64,000 nucleotides of DNA, taken from assembly GCF_023554105.1 (NCBI RefSeq), contig NZ_JAMJWE010000017.1:1-64000 (forward strand), in the 5' to 3' direction. The translations under genes and the position numbers were made by a program. Shown here in pieces: positions 26,221 to 36,211 of this stretch. How positions within the stretch are numbered: position 1 is the first letter of the stretch; each line of letters starts with the position of its first letter. This stretch comes from Brucella sp. 21LCYQ03. GTDB taxonomy: Bacteria > Pseudomonadota > Alphaproteobacteria > Rhizobiales > Rhizobiaceae. The notes below the pieces were generated by a model, which was given only the letters and a program-made list of their open reading frames with translations, had not been told where the DNA came from and made no database searches.

Positions 26221-26955
26221 ATGATCAACAAGAATAAGCCACTACCGCGCACGAACGGCAGCCTTGTGGTCAAAATCAGTGGCGAGATTAGACAAGCAAT
26301 TCAATCCGGCACCTTCAAACCCGGAATGAAACTGCCCAGTGAAGCGAAACTAACGGAATCTATGGGCGTGAGCCGTACGGTCATTCGGGAGGCCATTGCG
26401 GCCTTGCGCGCAGACGGCTTGGTTGAAGCGCGACAGGGAGCGGGTGTATTCGTGCTCGAAGCGCAGCCGCAAGAGGCATTACCGTTTCAGAACCTGAATT
26501 ACGAGCGTATTTCGTCGGTAATCGAGCTTTTAGAGCTTAGAACAGGCGTAGAGATCGAAGCTGCCGGACTTGCTGCCGTAAGGCGCTCACCACAGCAGGA
26601 AGAAAACATTATCACTTGCCACCGACAGGTTCTGACCTGCCTTGAAGCGGGACAATCCACAGCCGAAGCGGATTTTGCATTGCATATTGCCATAGCGGAT
26701 GCATCCAACAATCCGCGGTTTCGAGAATTCCTGACGATGATCGGTAACGGCGTTATCCCACGCGCGGCTCTTCAGCCGGGAGCCGATATAGGTTCTGGCA
26801 ACTACATAGCTCACCTGCATAAAGAGCACGAACGGATCATAGAGGCTATCGCAACCGGAGATGAAGACGGTGCGCGAGAAGCGATGCGAAGTCATTTGAA
26901 AGGCAGCCAAATGCGGTATCGTGCAATTTTGCGACAAGCGCGCGATAACTTATAA
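26221..26955 (+). CDS. FadR/GntR-family regulator next to kdgD
   Basis: A 244-residue regulator. The N-terminal winged helix has 'MGVSRTVIREAIAALRADG' and QGAGVFV (about residues 45-80), the GntR signature. The C-terminal FCD helical domain (about 95-230) has the Asp/His metal pattern 'FALHIAIADASNNPRF' and 'HKEHERII', which usually binds an organic acid. ATG 26221 is used; an upstream TTG at 26179 is possible but has no clear ribosome site. It precedes kdgD by 72 bp, in the same direction, and likely controls it in response to an aldarate or its breakdown product (inference). Confidence 0.82.
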   Translation: MINKNKPLPRTNGSLVVKISGEIRQAIQSGTFKPGMKLPSEAKLTESMGVSRTVIREAIAALRADGLVEARQGAGVFVLEAQPQEALPFQNLNYERISSVIELLELRTGVEIEAAGLAAVRRSPQQEENIITCHRQVLTCLEAGQSTAEADFALHIAIADASNNPRFREFLTMIGNGVIPRAALQPGADIGSGNYIAHLHKEHERIIEAIATGDEDGAREAMRSHLKGSQMRYRAILRQARDNL

Positions 26956-26964
26956 TATAAGTTG

Positions 26965-26994
26965 TTGACACTCATCATCTGACTCGACTACAGT
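26965..26994 (+). promoter_or_regulatory. Candidate kdgD promoter
   Basis: TTGACA (26965-26970), 18 bp, TACAGT (26989-26994), 34 bp before the kdgD ATG. It implies that kdgD can be transcribed separately from the regulator just upstream. Confidence 0.55.
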
Positions 26995-27015
26995 CCATGT
27001 GAAACCTCGCTCTAA

Positions 27016-27951
<936 letters not shown>

Positions 27952-27966
27952 TCCATAAAGACAATA

Positions 27967-27996
27967 AAAAGCCGCAGGTGAAAACCTGCGGCTTTT
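27967..27996 (+). terminator. Bidirectional terminator between kdgD and the aminotransferase
   Basis: AAAAGCCGCAGGT and its complement ACCTGCGGCTTTT enclose a GAAA tetraloop and have A/T runs on both sides. It serves kdgD (+) and the convergent aminotransferase (-). Confidence 0.85.
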
Positions 27997-28015
27997 GTCT
28001 TTGAGCACTCGACTA

Positions 28016-29215
28016 CTACAAAGAAGAAACCATATCTTTCAGACGAGCACATGCTCGGATAAGTTCTTCATCAGAAGCCGCAATCGATAGCCGAATAAAA
28101 CCCGGCGCTCCAAACGCGATCCCCGGCACACTGGAAACGCCAAACGCGTTAAGCAAGTAACTGGCGATGTCCGTATCATTGTTGAGCGTTACGCCCGACG
28201 GCGTTTGCCTTCCGATCAACTGTTCCACATCGATAAATGCATAGAAGGCCCCTTCTGGCTTGAGAAACTCAATCTCAGCTATTTGACACAAATAACCAGA
28301 TACCAAGTCGGCACGGCGGCTGAAAGTGTGCGCTGCATTCGCAACAAAATCCTGATCACCATCAAGCGCCGCTTTTGCCGCTGCCTGCGCGATGCCGCAT
28401 ACGGACGTAACACTTTGAGACTGCATTTTGTTGATCGCAGAGATCAGCGCCTTGGGACCTGCCGCATAGCCGACACGCCAACCAGTCATGGCATAAGCTT
28501 TGGAAACACCGTTTACGATCAGCGTGCGCTCACGCAATTGCGGGCATACACTCCCAAAAGAGACAAAGGGCACTTCACTTAACAGGATATGTTCATAAAT
28601 CTCATCGGAAAGAATGAGAATTCGTTCATGCTGTTCGAGCACAGCAACCAATTGCGCGTATTCGTCTGCGCTGTAAACTGCACCAGTCGGATTGGATGGC
28701 GAGTTGAGCATCAGCCAACGCGTGCGCGGGGTGATCGCTGCTTCAAGCTGCGCTGATGTGAGTTTAAAACCCGTTTCAGCTCCGCAGTTCACGAAAACCG
28801 GTTTGCCACCGTGCAGTGAAACAATATCGGCATATGAAACCCAACATGGCGTCGGAATAATAACCTCATCGCCTTCTTCAAGCGTTGCGAGGAATGCGTC
28901 AAATAAGATCTGCTTCGCACCATTCGCGACTGTCAGTTCGTCGAGGTTAAAATCCAGCTGATTATCTCGTTTGAACTTGGCAATAATCGCGTTACGAAGC
29001 GCTTCAGTTCCCGCGGCAGCCCCATAGCGAACGCCACCTGCTTTCACCGCAGCACAGGCGGCATCGACAACATGGGCTGGTGGTTCGAAATCCGGTTCTC
29101 CCAAAGACAAGTCGACAATATCACGGCCTTCGGCACGTAGCTTTTTAGCGGCCATCGAAACTGCCATACTGGGTGAAGCTTTCACACCTGCTGATCGGCG
29201 GTTTTCATAATTCAT
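28016..29215 (-). CDS. PLP-dependent aminotransferase, aspartate aminotransferase-like (class I)
   Basis: A 399-residue fold-type I aminotransferase of the I-gamma group. LSLGEPDFEPP (about 48), 'NSPSNPTGAVY' (about 170), SDEIYEHIL (about 200), VSKAYAMTGWRVGY with the PLP lysine (about 235) and FIRLSIAAS near the end are all present. It exchanges amino groups between an amino acid and a 2-oxo acid; aspartate is the default guess. ATG 29215 starts at MNYENRRSAGVKASPS, matching the family. It lies downstream of hyuB on the same strand, but a terminator (29248-29272) separates them, so it may get only read-through. Confidence 0.85.
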   Translation of the reverse strand: MNYENRRSAGVKASPSMAVSMAAKKLRAEGRDIVDLSLGEPDFEPPAHVVDAACAAVKAGGVRYGAAAGTEALRNAIIAKFKRDNQLDFNLDELTVANGAKQILFDAFLATLEEGDEVIIPTPCWVSYADIVSLHGGKPVFVNCGAETGFKLTSAQLEAAITPRTRWLMLNSPSNPTGAVYSADEYAQLVAVLEQHERILILSDEIYEHILLSEVPFVSFGSVCPQLRERTLIVNGVSKAYAMTGWRVGYAAGPKALISAINKMQSQSVTSVCGIAQAAAKAALDGDQDFVANAAHTFSRRADLVSGYLCQIAEIEFLKPEGAFYAFIDVEQLIGRQTPSGVTLNNDTDIASYLLNAFGVSSVPGIAFGAPGFIRLSIAASDEELIRACARLKDMVSSL

Positions 29216-29247
29216 TTTGAACGCTCTTTTCCGAACATTGAGACAAA

Positions 29248-29272
29248 AGAAGCCGCCCATGCGGCGGCTTCT
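29248..29272 (-). terminator. Terminator of the RidA-transporter-hyuAB operon
   Basis: Arms AGAAGCCGCC and GGCGGCTTCT around a 5-nt loop, followed on the minus strand by TTTTG. It is 14 nt past the hyuB stop and about 33 bp before the aminotransferase start. Confidence 0.75.
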
Positions 29273-29285
29273 GAAAGTCTTGCAA

Positions 29286-30923
29286 CTACCGGCTTATGAC
29301 ATAGTCAAATTCGAGATCACGTTGCGCGGCCTCCTCAGACCGCTTCTCAACTGGGCCGTAACCGCCGCCGCCGGGCAGTTCCAGGATCAGACGACGACCA
29401 GCGGGTACGTGCTGTCTGCCCTTGGCATTGAGGACTGTGCCATCATCAAGAACGACTGCTCCGGCAGCACCATTCTCACCACCCTCTCGACCACGCGGCG
29501 GATGCTTGATGCGATCGAACATGGCATTGAAGTAAATTTCATGGCCTTGCGTGGGCGCGATCTCGACAACCTGTCCGAGGCCACCGCGATATTGACCAGC
29601 ACCGCCAGAACCGTCGCGCAATTCTTTGCGCCAGAATATAACCGGGCCGACATGTTCGGTGGCTTCAATCGACATCGAATGGACGCCACTTGGAAAGGCG
29701 GTGGCACTTAAGCCGTCGAGTTGCGGACGCGCACCCGTTCCACCGCTATTAAACAACAGCACTTCGGCACGATGTCCGCCGTCTTTTGGTGCTTCCGCGC
29801 CGGTCAATGGGCGCGCGCTGACATGCAGATTCCACAAGGCGCCCGATCCTTCCGCCGGGATTTTTCCCGGCAGCATTTTGTGAACCGCACCAAGTACCGC
29901 GTCAGGCACCAGATGGCCGAGGACGTGTCGAACAGAAACCGGTGCAGGACGCTGTGCATTGAGGATACAATCCTTAGGCGCAGTCACCTTGAATGGCAGC
30001 AGAGAGGCATAATTATTTGGAATTTCCGGCGCGAGCGAACATTTCAGGCCATAGCATGCATAGGCTGCTGAATAGATCAGTGGACAGTTGATCCCCTTAG
30101 GGCTTGGCGCGGATGTCCCAGCGAAGTCGGCCAGAATATGATCGGAATGCACATCAAGGCGCACAACAATGTCGATGGGATCAAGATAACCATCCACCCG
30201 CATGACATTGGAATATGTTCCATGCGGCAAGGCAGCAAGCCGTTCGAGCGTTGCATCATAGCTGCGCTTGAAAATGAATTCGGCCAGACCCTCAAGGTCG
30301 TCGAGATGAAATTCATCCATCATGTCCATCAGACGGCGATGACCGATTTCGTTACAAGCAGCAAGCGAATAGACGTCACCGACAACCTGATGGCTTTCGC
30401 GCACATTGTTACGCAGAATATTGACGAGGTCTTTGTTGACCACACCGCGTTCCGCAAATTTCATGATCGGCACAAAAATGCCTTCCTCATAAACTTCATT
30501 TGCGTCTGGACCGAAACCACGGCCACCCACATCAACAACGTGTGCCGTACAGGCAAAAAAGCCGGTCAACTCACCGTTGCGAAAGCTTGGCGACACAACG
30601 GTAAAGTCGTGGAGATGTCCTGTACCTTTCCAAGGGTCATTGGTAATGTATACATCACCTTCAAAAATATTCTCACGGCCAATGTCGTTGATGAAATGGC
30701 CAACGGCTTCCGCCATGGCATTGACGTGTCCGGGCGTACCAGTCACAGCCTGCGCAATCATCAAGCCTGCGCGGTTGAAAACACCCGCCGAAAGATCGCC
30801 GGATTCACGCACGCTGGTACTGAAAGCGGTGCGGATGAGCGTGACCGCCTGTTCTTCAACAACAGAAATAAGTCGGTTCCACATGATCTGCATATGGACG
30901 TCTGAAATAGGTTTCTTTGTCAT
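29286..30923 (-). CDS. hyuB: Hydantoinase/oxoprolinase B subunit
   Basis: A 545-residue HyuB protein. 'RTAFSTSVRESGDLSAGVFN' (about 28-47), 'TNDPWKGTGHLHDFTVV', AHVVDVGGRGFGPDA and the Gly-rich C-terminal ELPGGGGYGP are diagnostic. With HyuA it forms an ATP-dependent enzyme that opens cyclic amides such as hydantoins or 5-oxoproline. The ATG at 30923 follows the hyuA stop by 11 nt, with GAGGAA as ribosome site; an extension 42 nt further out is rejected since it overlaps hyuA. Exact substrate is not readable. Confidence 0.88.
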   Translation of the reverse strand: MTKKPISDVHMQIMWNRLISVVEEQAVTLIRTAFSTSVRESGDLSAGVFNRAGLMIAQAVTGTPGHVNAMAEAVGHFINDIGRENIFEGDVYITNDPWKGTGHLHDFTVVSPSFRNGELTGFFACTAHVVDVGGRGFGPDANEVYEEGIFVPIMKFAERGVVNKDLVNILRNNVRESHQVVGDVYSLAACNEIGHRRLMDMMDEFHLDDLEGLAEFIFKRSYDATLERLAALPHGTYSNVMRVDGYLDPIDIVVRLDVHSDHILADFAGTSAPSPKGINCPLIYSAAYACYGLKCSLAPEIPNNYASLLPFKVTAPKDCILNAQRPAPVSVRHVLGHLVPDAVLGAVHKMLPGKIPAEGSGALWNLHVSARPLTGAEAPKDGGHRAEVLLFNSGGTGARPQLDGLSATAFPSGVHSMSIEATEHVGPVIFWRKELRDGSGGAGQYRGGLGQVVEIAPTQGHEIYFNAMFDRIKHPPRGREGGENGAAGAVVLDDGTVLNAKGRQHVPAGRRLILELPGGGGYGPVEKRSEEAAQRDLEFDYVISR

Positions 30924-30934
30924 GATAACATTCC

Positions 30935-33022
30935 TCAAGCAGCTTTTGCGCGCAATAACAGGCATCCATCGGCCTGCATGATCACTTCGCGGCTAGCAGT
31001 CACGATGGTTGATGTTTCGCGTTCTGTGATGACAGCAGGCCCGGCGATCCAATCACCTGGTTTCATATCGGCACGTTCAACGACAGAGGCATCCAGAAAG
31101 CGCTCTTCGAGCACATCGAATATCTGCCGCTGACCAGACACAGATGCCTGGGATTGTTTGTTTACAGGCTTTGCAGGCGATGGAGCGGCCGCATCTGCAC
31201 TTGCACGCAACGACCAACTCACAATTTCAACGTCCAGATCATCAATCACACGACCGAAGAAACGTTCATAGCATTCATCGAAAAGACCGCGGAAAAGGCC
31301 AGCATCCGCATCCTGATAGCCGCGAACTTCAATAGTTACGGGCACTTCCCAGCCTTGACCCGCATAGCGCATATAGGCCGTGCATTCGAGCGATGGGTTC
31401 GCATCGGGCGCACCCGAACGCACAAATGACGTTGCTTCCTCCACCAGTTCGCGGATGACCGTATTGATCGCGGTGCCATCAAAACGGCTCAGGCGACTAT
31501 AGGCACTGCGGACAGATTCAAAACCAAAAGGAGCGCGCAGAAAGCCGATTGCCGAGCCCACGCCTGCACCGGGCGGAATGAGAAGATCATTAACACCGAG
31601 CTTTTCGCAAAGGCGTGCCGCATGAACAGGCGCTGCTCCACCAAAGGCAATCATTGTGAATTCCGATAATTCCTTGCCGTTTTCGACCGCATGCATGCGC
31701 GCTGCGTTGCTCATGTTCTCGTCGACGACTTCACTCAAACCATAAGCAGAGGTTGCAACATCTGAACCGAGTTTACTTCCAATATCAGCTTCCATCGCCT
31801 TTTCAGACGCATTGCGTGACAGCTTCATTGCACCACCAGCGAAGCTTTCGGGATCAAGGCGACCGAGAATAACATCGGCATCCGTAACGGTTGGATGAAT
31901 ACCACCGCGATCATAACAAGCAGGGCCCGGTTCTGATCCTGCACTATGCGGACCAACACGGATCTGGCGCATGGAATCCACCGTTGCAATCGAGCCGCCA
32001 CCAGCGCCGATCTCGACCATTTCGATAACCGGAATAGAAATCGGCATGCCGCTGCCCTTCTTGAAGCGATATGTGCGCGCCACTTCAAAGGTCTTCGACG
32101 TCTTTGGAACCTGCTGTTCGATCAGGCAGATTTTCGCGGTTGTCCCACCCATATCGTAGGAAACGACCTGATCAAGGTTGTGATTAGCCGCAATATAGGC
32201 CGCAAAGATCGCGCCTCCTGCGGGTCCCGATTCAAGCAGACGAACCGGAAATTCAATCGCACTTTCAATACTAATGATACCACCACCCGAATGGATCATG
32301 AAGACAGGAGAGACCAGCCCCTCTTCGCGCAAACGGCCAACCAGACGATTGAGATAAGAAGCCATCAAAGGCTTCACATAGGCATTCGCACAAACCGTAT
32401 TGAAGCGCTGGAACTCACGCATCTGTGGCGACACTTCCGATGAGATCGACACCGACAGATCAGACTTTTTCGCCAGCAACCGATCACGGAAGCGGCGCTC
32501 ATGCTCACCATTGAGATAAGAATGGATGAAGCCCACGGCAACGCTTTCATAACCTTCCGCAATTATGCGGTCGCAAAGTGCATCAACTTCCTTCTCATCA
32601 AGCGGCTTGAGAATTTCTCCCGTTGCTCCAATTCGCTCATCAATGACCAATCGATCGTTGCGCGGAACAAGTGGTGCTGGCAGGACGATATCCAGATCAT
32701 ACTGCTCGAAGCGACTTTCAGTACGCATTTCGATAACGTCACGGAAGCCTTTCGTCGTCACGAGCGCAGTTTTCGCTCCGCGCCGCTCAATCAACGCATT
32801 CGTAGCAAGTGTTGTGCCGTGAATAACGGTGTCGATCTGCTCAAGCTTTACTCCAGCTTTTTCAGCCACCTCAACAATAGCTTTGATGATCGCGTTTTCC
32901 GGAAATGCGTAATCCGTCAGTACCTTGGTCGAATGAAGAGTCTCACCAACTTCCATCGCCACATCAGTAAAGGTTCCGCCAATATCGACACCAACCCTGA
33001 TCAGTTTGCCATCTATCGTCAT
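30935..33022 (-). CDS. hyuA: Hydantoinase/oxoprolinase A subunit
   Basis: A 695-residue HyuA protein with the ASKHA-type phosphate loop VGVDIGGTFTDVAM at residues 9-22, HGTTLATNALIERRG near 88, the second glycine loop 'SYDMGGTTAKICLIE' near 290 and EIGAGGGSIA near 330. This subunit binds and hydrolyses ATP and activates the ring amide opened by the complex with HyuB. It follows the periplasmic binding-protein gene by 186 bp, a gap holding a hairpin. The linked polar amino-acid importer and RidA suggest uptake and breakdown of a small nitrogenous ring compound. Confidence 0.88.
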   Translation of the reverse strand: MTIDGKLIRVGVDIGGTFTDVAMEVGETLHSTKVLTDYAFPENAIIKAIVEVAEKAGVKLEQIDTVIHGTTLATNALIERRGAKTALVTTKGFRDVIEMRTESRFEQYDLDIVLPAPLVPRNDRLVIDERIGATGEILKPLDEKEVDALCDRIIAEGYESVAVGFIHSYLNGEHERRFRDRLLAKKSDLSVSISSEVSPQMREFQRFNTVCANAYVKPLMASYLNRLVGRLREEGLVSPVFMIHSGGGIISIESAIEFPVRLLESGPAGGAIFAAYIAANHNLDQVVSYDMGGTTAKICLIEQQVPKTSKTFEVARTYRFKKGSGMPISIPVIEMVEIGAGGGSIATVDSMRQIRVGPHSAGSEPGPACYDRGGIHPTVTDADVILGRLDPESFAGGAMKLSRNASEKAMEADIGSKLGSDVATSAYGLSEVVDENMSNAARMHAVENGKELSEFTMIAFGGAAPVHAARLCEKLGVNDLLIPPGAGVGSAIGFLRAPFGFESVRSAYSRLSRFDGTAINTVIRELVEEATSFVRSGAPDANPSLECTAYMRYAGQGWEVPVTIEVRGYQDADAGLFRGLFDECYERFFGRVIDDLDVEIVSWSLRASADAAAPSPAKPVNKQSQASVSGQRQIFDVLEERFLDASVVERADMKPGDWIAGPAVITERETSTIVTASREVIMQADGCLLLRAKAA

Positions 33023-33162
33023 GTTCTGCTTAACTCCCAGAAAGAGATCAATACGGTATGTGCGGGCGCAGCTGGAAAGCTGTAGAGCGGCACGTGTTTA
33101 TCGGTTCCCGCAAATATCCTTTGCGGGTTCAATATCGTTAAGTGTGAATGCTTTGGTGGTTC

Positions 33163-33184
33163 GTGTGCGGTTAGCGCCGCACAC
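33163..33184 (-). other. Intercistronic hairpin after the amino-acid binding-protein gene
   Basis: Arms GTGTGCGG (33163-33170) and CCGCACAC (33177-33184) around a 6-nt loop, between the binding-protein stop and hyuA. No T-run on the minus strand, so an mRNA-stabilising element or weak attenuator is more likely than a terminator. It parallels the hairpin at 9097-9126 behind the sugar-binding protein. Confidence 0.5.
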
Positions 33185-33208
33185 CGTCTAACTCAAATCA
33201 CGGGGTGT

Positions 33209-34030
33209 CTATTGCTTGCCCGTGAAATCGACACCTTCTAGTTCAGTTGGTAGTTTTGGACGATCAACACCAATCCATTTTTTATAAAGCGCATCCAATG
33301 ATCCGTCGGCATTATGCCGCGTTACGAAATCATTGAGATAATCGAGCATTTCCTGGTCGCCCTTACGAACAGCCATGGATTGAATATTATCTGCAGCCTT
33401 ATACTTGCGGTCATAGTTATCGCCATTCCCCGTGCTGTCGATCACCAAACCATAGGTCAGACTTCCAAGAATAGCGTCTACCTGTCCAGACAAAAGGGCT
33501 TGCACGGTTGTTGCATCATCATCGAAACCTTTGGTTTTCGTTCCCGCTGGTGCAACCCTTCTAAGGATCGGCTCAAACGCGCTGCCCCGGTTGACGCCTA
33601 TTGTATAGTTGGCAAGGTCTTCATTGCCTTTAATGGCGAGATCTTTTTTACCCCAAACAGTGATGTCATTTGCGGAGTAAGGCAGAGCAAACTGAATGAC
33701 CTTGGCGCGTTCCGGCGTGACCGTCATAGATGGCACAAGGAAATCAACCATACCATTGGTCAGCAGTGGAATGCGGTTCTGGCCGGTAACGCGTTCGAAC
33801 TTGACCTCCACACCAAGTTCCTTGGCAATCAGATTGGCAACTTCAATGTCGTAGCCACCATTCTTGCCATTCTCGTCAATAAAGCCCCATGGAAACTGAT
33901 CCATTTGAACCCCAATAACGGCAACGCCCTTGGCTTTGATTTCGTCAGGTGATGCAGCCAGTGCAGCACCGGAGACCCAAAGAGATGCAACAACACCTGC
34001 TGCCAGACTAAATGCGATCTTCGAAAACAT
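33209..34030 (-). CDS. Polar amino-acid-type ABC transporter, periplasmic binding protein
   Basis: A 273-residue SBP_bac_3 family protein. The first 25 residues form a Sec signal peptide ending GAALA. The mature part has 'GVQMDQFPWGFIDENGKNGG', 'YDIEVANLIAKELG', RIPLLTNGMVDFLVPSMT and the hinge pattern of His/Gln/ectoine-type binders. It delivers the substrate to the two permeases encoded upstream in the operon. Family is clear; ligand is unknown, but the downstream hyuAB pair hints at a cyclic amide or related compound. Confidence 0.87.
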   Translation of the reverse strand: MFSKIAFSLAAGVVASLWVSGAALAASPDEIKAKGVAVIGVQMDQFPWGFIDENGKNGGYDIEVANLIAKELGVEVKFERVTGQNRIPLLTNGMVDFLVPSMTVTPERAKVIQFALPYSANDITVWGKKDLAIKGNEDLANYTIGVNRGSAFEPILRRVAPAGTKTKGFDDDATTVQALLSGQVDAILGSLTYGLVIDSTGNGDNYDRKYKAADNIQSMAVRKGDQEMLDYLNDFVTRHNADGSLDALYKKWIGVDRPKLPTELEGVDFTGKQ

Positions 34031-34060
34031 GTTCTTACCTCTGGTTTATTTATTGTTGAT

Positions 34061-34711
34061 TTAACGTGAAGCGTTGAGGCGCTTCTCGATCCGGGCGCTG
34101 TAGTAAGTAAGCGGTACACAAATGACGAAGTACATCAGACCCACCGTGCCAAAAACTTTCATCGGCTCGAATGTGATATTGGCCATGAGCTGTCCTGATC
34201 GTGTGAGTTCTGTCAGCCCAAGCAATGCGGCCAGTGCGGTTCCCTTGATCAGATTGACCAGAAATCCGATGGTCGCAGGCAGACCGATGCGAAATGCCTG
34301 TGGCAGTACGACATCCTTCATGCGATCAAAATATCCAACGCCGAGCGCACGTGCAGCCTCATCCTGACCGGTTGGAACAGCTTCGATACTTCCACGCCAG
34401 ATCTCACCTAAAAACGCACTGGCATGCAGCGAAAGTCCGACGATCATGGCCACCCAAACATCGACGCGAAGGCCCAACAGCGGCAAGCCAAAATAGACAA
34501 AGAAGAGCTGGATGAGCAGCGGCGTACCCTGGAAAATCTGGATATAGGTCGCCATCGTATAACGCAGCCATTTCATCCGGCTGGTACGCCCAAGCGCTAC
34601 CATCAAACCCGCAAGCCCTCCGAAAGTAAAAGCGAGGATTGACAGCAAGACCGTCCAGCGCGCGCCTTCAAGGATAAAAAAGAATTCTCCTGAACCAAAA
34701 CTACGGATCAT
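34061..34711 (-). CDS. Polar amino-acid-type ABC transporter permease (HisM/GlnP family), subunit 2
   Basis: A 216-residue permease with about five membrane helices and the ATPase-contact loop 'EAARALGVGYFDRMKDVVLPQAFR' region centred near residue 140. The family motif FQGTPLLIQLFFVYFGLP lies near residue 60. It pairs with the permease gene 9 nt upstream to form the heterodimeric channel. Gap to the binding protein is 30 nt. Confidence 0.87.
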   Translation of the reverse strand: MIRSFGSGEFFFILEGARWTVLLSILAFTFGGLAGLMVALGRTSRMKWLRYTMATYIQIFQGTPLLIQLFFVYFGLPLLGLRVDVWVAMIVGLSLHASAFLGEIWRGSIEAVPTGQDEAARALGVGYFDRMKDVVLPQAFRIGLPATIGFLVNLIKGTALAALLGLTELTRSGQLMANITFEPMKVFGTVGLMYFVICVPLTYYSARIEKRLNASR

Positions 34712-34720
34712 CGCTAAGCC

Positions 34721-35389
34721 TCACTTCGTCGGATAAGAAAAGTAGGTTCTGCCGATGAATTGCAGAACGATGGAGAAGAATTGCGATAGTGCGAGATAGA
34801 TAACGCCCAGTATGAAATAGACCTCAAAACTTCGGAACGTTTCTGAATCGATCATCTGTCCCACATAGGTCAGTTCTTCCGCAGAGATGGATGCCACCAG
34901 GCTTGAATTGAGCATCATCAGGATGAACTGACTACACAAAGCGGGGTAGACTGCGCGAATGGCCGGACGGAAGATAATGAAGCGGTAAATATCGAATGTA
35001 TGAAGTCCCAATGCCTTACCAGCTTCAACCTGCCCAACCTTGATTGATTCAACACCACCGCGAACGATTTCAGCAGCATAAGCCGCGCAGTTCAGCGTCA
35101 TCGCCAAAATTGCCGCTTGTTCCGCGGTCAGCGTGACCCCCATCGAAGGCATGCCGAAGAAGATAAAAAACAACTGTACAAGAAACGGCGTATTCCGGAT
35201 CAGTTCAATATAACCAAACGCGATAAGCGAAATTGGCTTGATTGAGCTCATGCGCATAAGCATGAAAACGATACCGAGCAGCAAGCCCAAAATCATCGAA
35301 GTGGACGATATTTTCAGCGTCAGGATTGCGCCATTAACGAGCGCAGGCCACGCTGCTAAGATTGGTCCAAAGTCAAATATATACTGCAT
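34721..35389 (-). CDS. Polar amino-acid-type ABC transporter permease, subunit 1
   Basis: A 222-residue HisQM/GlnP-type permease. 'IRNTPFLVQLFFIFFGMP' lies near residue 64, and the coupling loop 'EAGKALGLHTFDIYRFII' near 142 contacts the ATPase. About five hydrophobic helices. It ends 9 nt before the partner permease and starts 38 nt after the ATPase stop, so the whole transporter is one transcription unit. Confidence 0.87.
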   Translation of the reverse strand: MQYIFDFGPILAAWPALVNGAILTLKISSTSMILGLLLGIVFMLMRMSSIKPISLIAFGYIELIRNTPFLVQLFFIFFGMPSMGVTLTAEQAAILAMTLNCAAYAAEIVRGGVESIKVGQVEAGKALGLHTFDIYRFIIFRPAIRAVYPALCSQFILMMLNSSLVASISAEELTYVGQMIDSETFRSFEVYFILGVIYLALSQFFSIVLQFIGRTYFSYPTK

Positions 35390-35427
35390 TCGCTATCTCC
35401 CACTTATTGCCTTTGTTCCCCTTATTT

Positions 35428-36168
35428 TCAGTGGTTGAGAATTTGCCCCAGAAACGCTTTGGCGCGCTCATGTTTGGGATTGCTGAAAAATTCGTTCGGC
35501 GGAGCGCTTTCGATAATCTCACCGCGGTCCATGAATATCACACGATGCGCAACTGCGCGGGCAAAACCCATCTCATGAGTGACACAGATCATGGTGATGC
35601 CGTCATCTGCGAGTGATACCATGGTATCAAGTACCTCTTTGACCATCTCGGGATCGAGCGCCGAAGTCGGCTCATCAAAAAGCATGATCTTGGGATCCAT
35701 ACAAAGTGCGCGCGCAATGGCCACGCGCTGCTGCTGTCCGCCAGATAGTTGCGCCGGATATTTATTGGCCTGATCCGCAATATGGACGCGGTTGAGAAAA
35801 TGCATCGCCTTTTCTTTAGCTGCTGCCGTCGACGACTTGTGCACGCGGCGCGGAGCGAGCATGCAATTTTCCAGAACGGTCATGTGCGGGAACAAATTAA
35901 ACTGCTGAAAGACCATCCCGACATCGCGGCGAATATGATCAACATTCGCACCTTTGTTGCCCAAACGGGTTCCATTCACATCAATCGTGCCGTCCTGTAT
36001 TTCTTCAAGATAATTAATGCAGCGTATCAACGTGGATTTTCCAGAGCCGGACGGACCGCACAGCACAATATGCTCGCCGCGATTGACCTCCAGATTGATG
36101 TCTCTGAGGACGTGAAGCTGGCCATACCATTTGTTGACCGAACTCATATTGATGGCTTTGTCAGTCAT
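35428..36168 (-). CDS. Polar amino-acid-type ABC transporter ATPase (GlnQ/HisP family)
   Basis: A 246-residue ATPase with Walker [10 protein letters not shown] near 35, Q-loop [11 protein letters not shown], signature [15 protein letters not shown], Walker [15 protein letters not shown] and switch CVTHEMGFA. These exactly follow the GlnQ/HisP pattern. It energises the importer with the two downstream permeases and is preceded by the RidA gene (43 nt gap). Confidence 0.9.
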   Translation of the reverse strand: MTDKAINMSSVNKWYGQLHVLRDINLEVNRGEHIVLCGPSGSGKSTLIRCINYLEEIQDGTIDVNGTRLGNKGANVDHIRRDVGMVFQQFNLFPHMTVLENCMLAPRRVHKSSTAAAKEKAMHFLNRVHIADQANKYPAQLSGGQQQRVAIARALCMDPKIMLFDEPTSALDPEMVKEVLDTMVSLADDGITMICVTHEMGFARAVAHRVIFMDRGEIIESAPPNEFFSNPKHERAKAFLGQILNH

Positions 36169-36211
36169 CTAACTCTCGCTTCGTAATATCGGCAGAATGG
36201 AAACGGCGCTT

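Noticed and set aside
30138-30905. 255-codon + strand ORF opposite hyuB
   Set aside because: Antisense to a well-supported HyuB gene, no family resemblance.
33314-33952. 212-codon + strand ORF opposite the amino-acid binding protein
   Set aside because: Antisense shadow without start signals.
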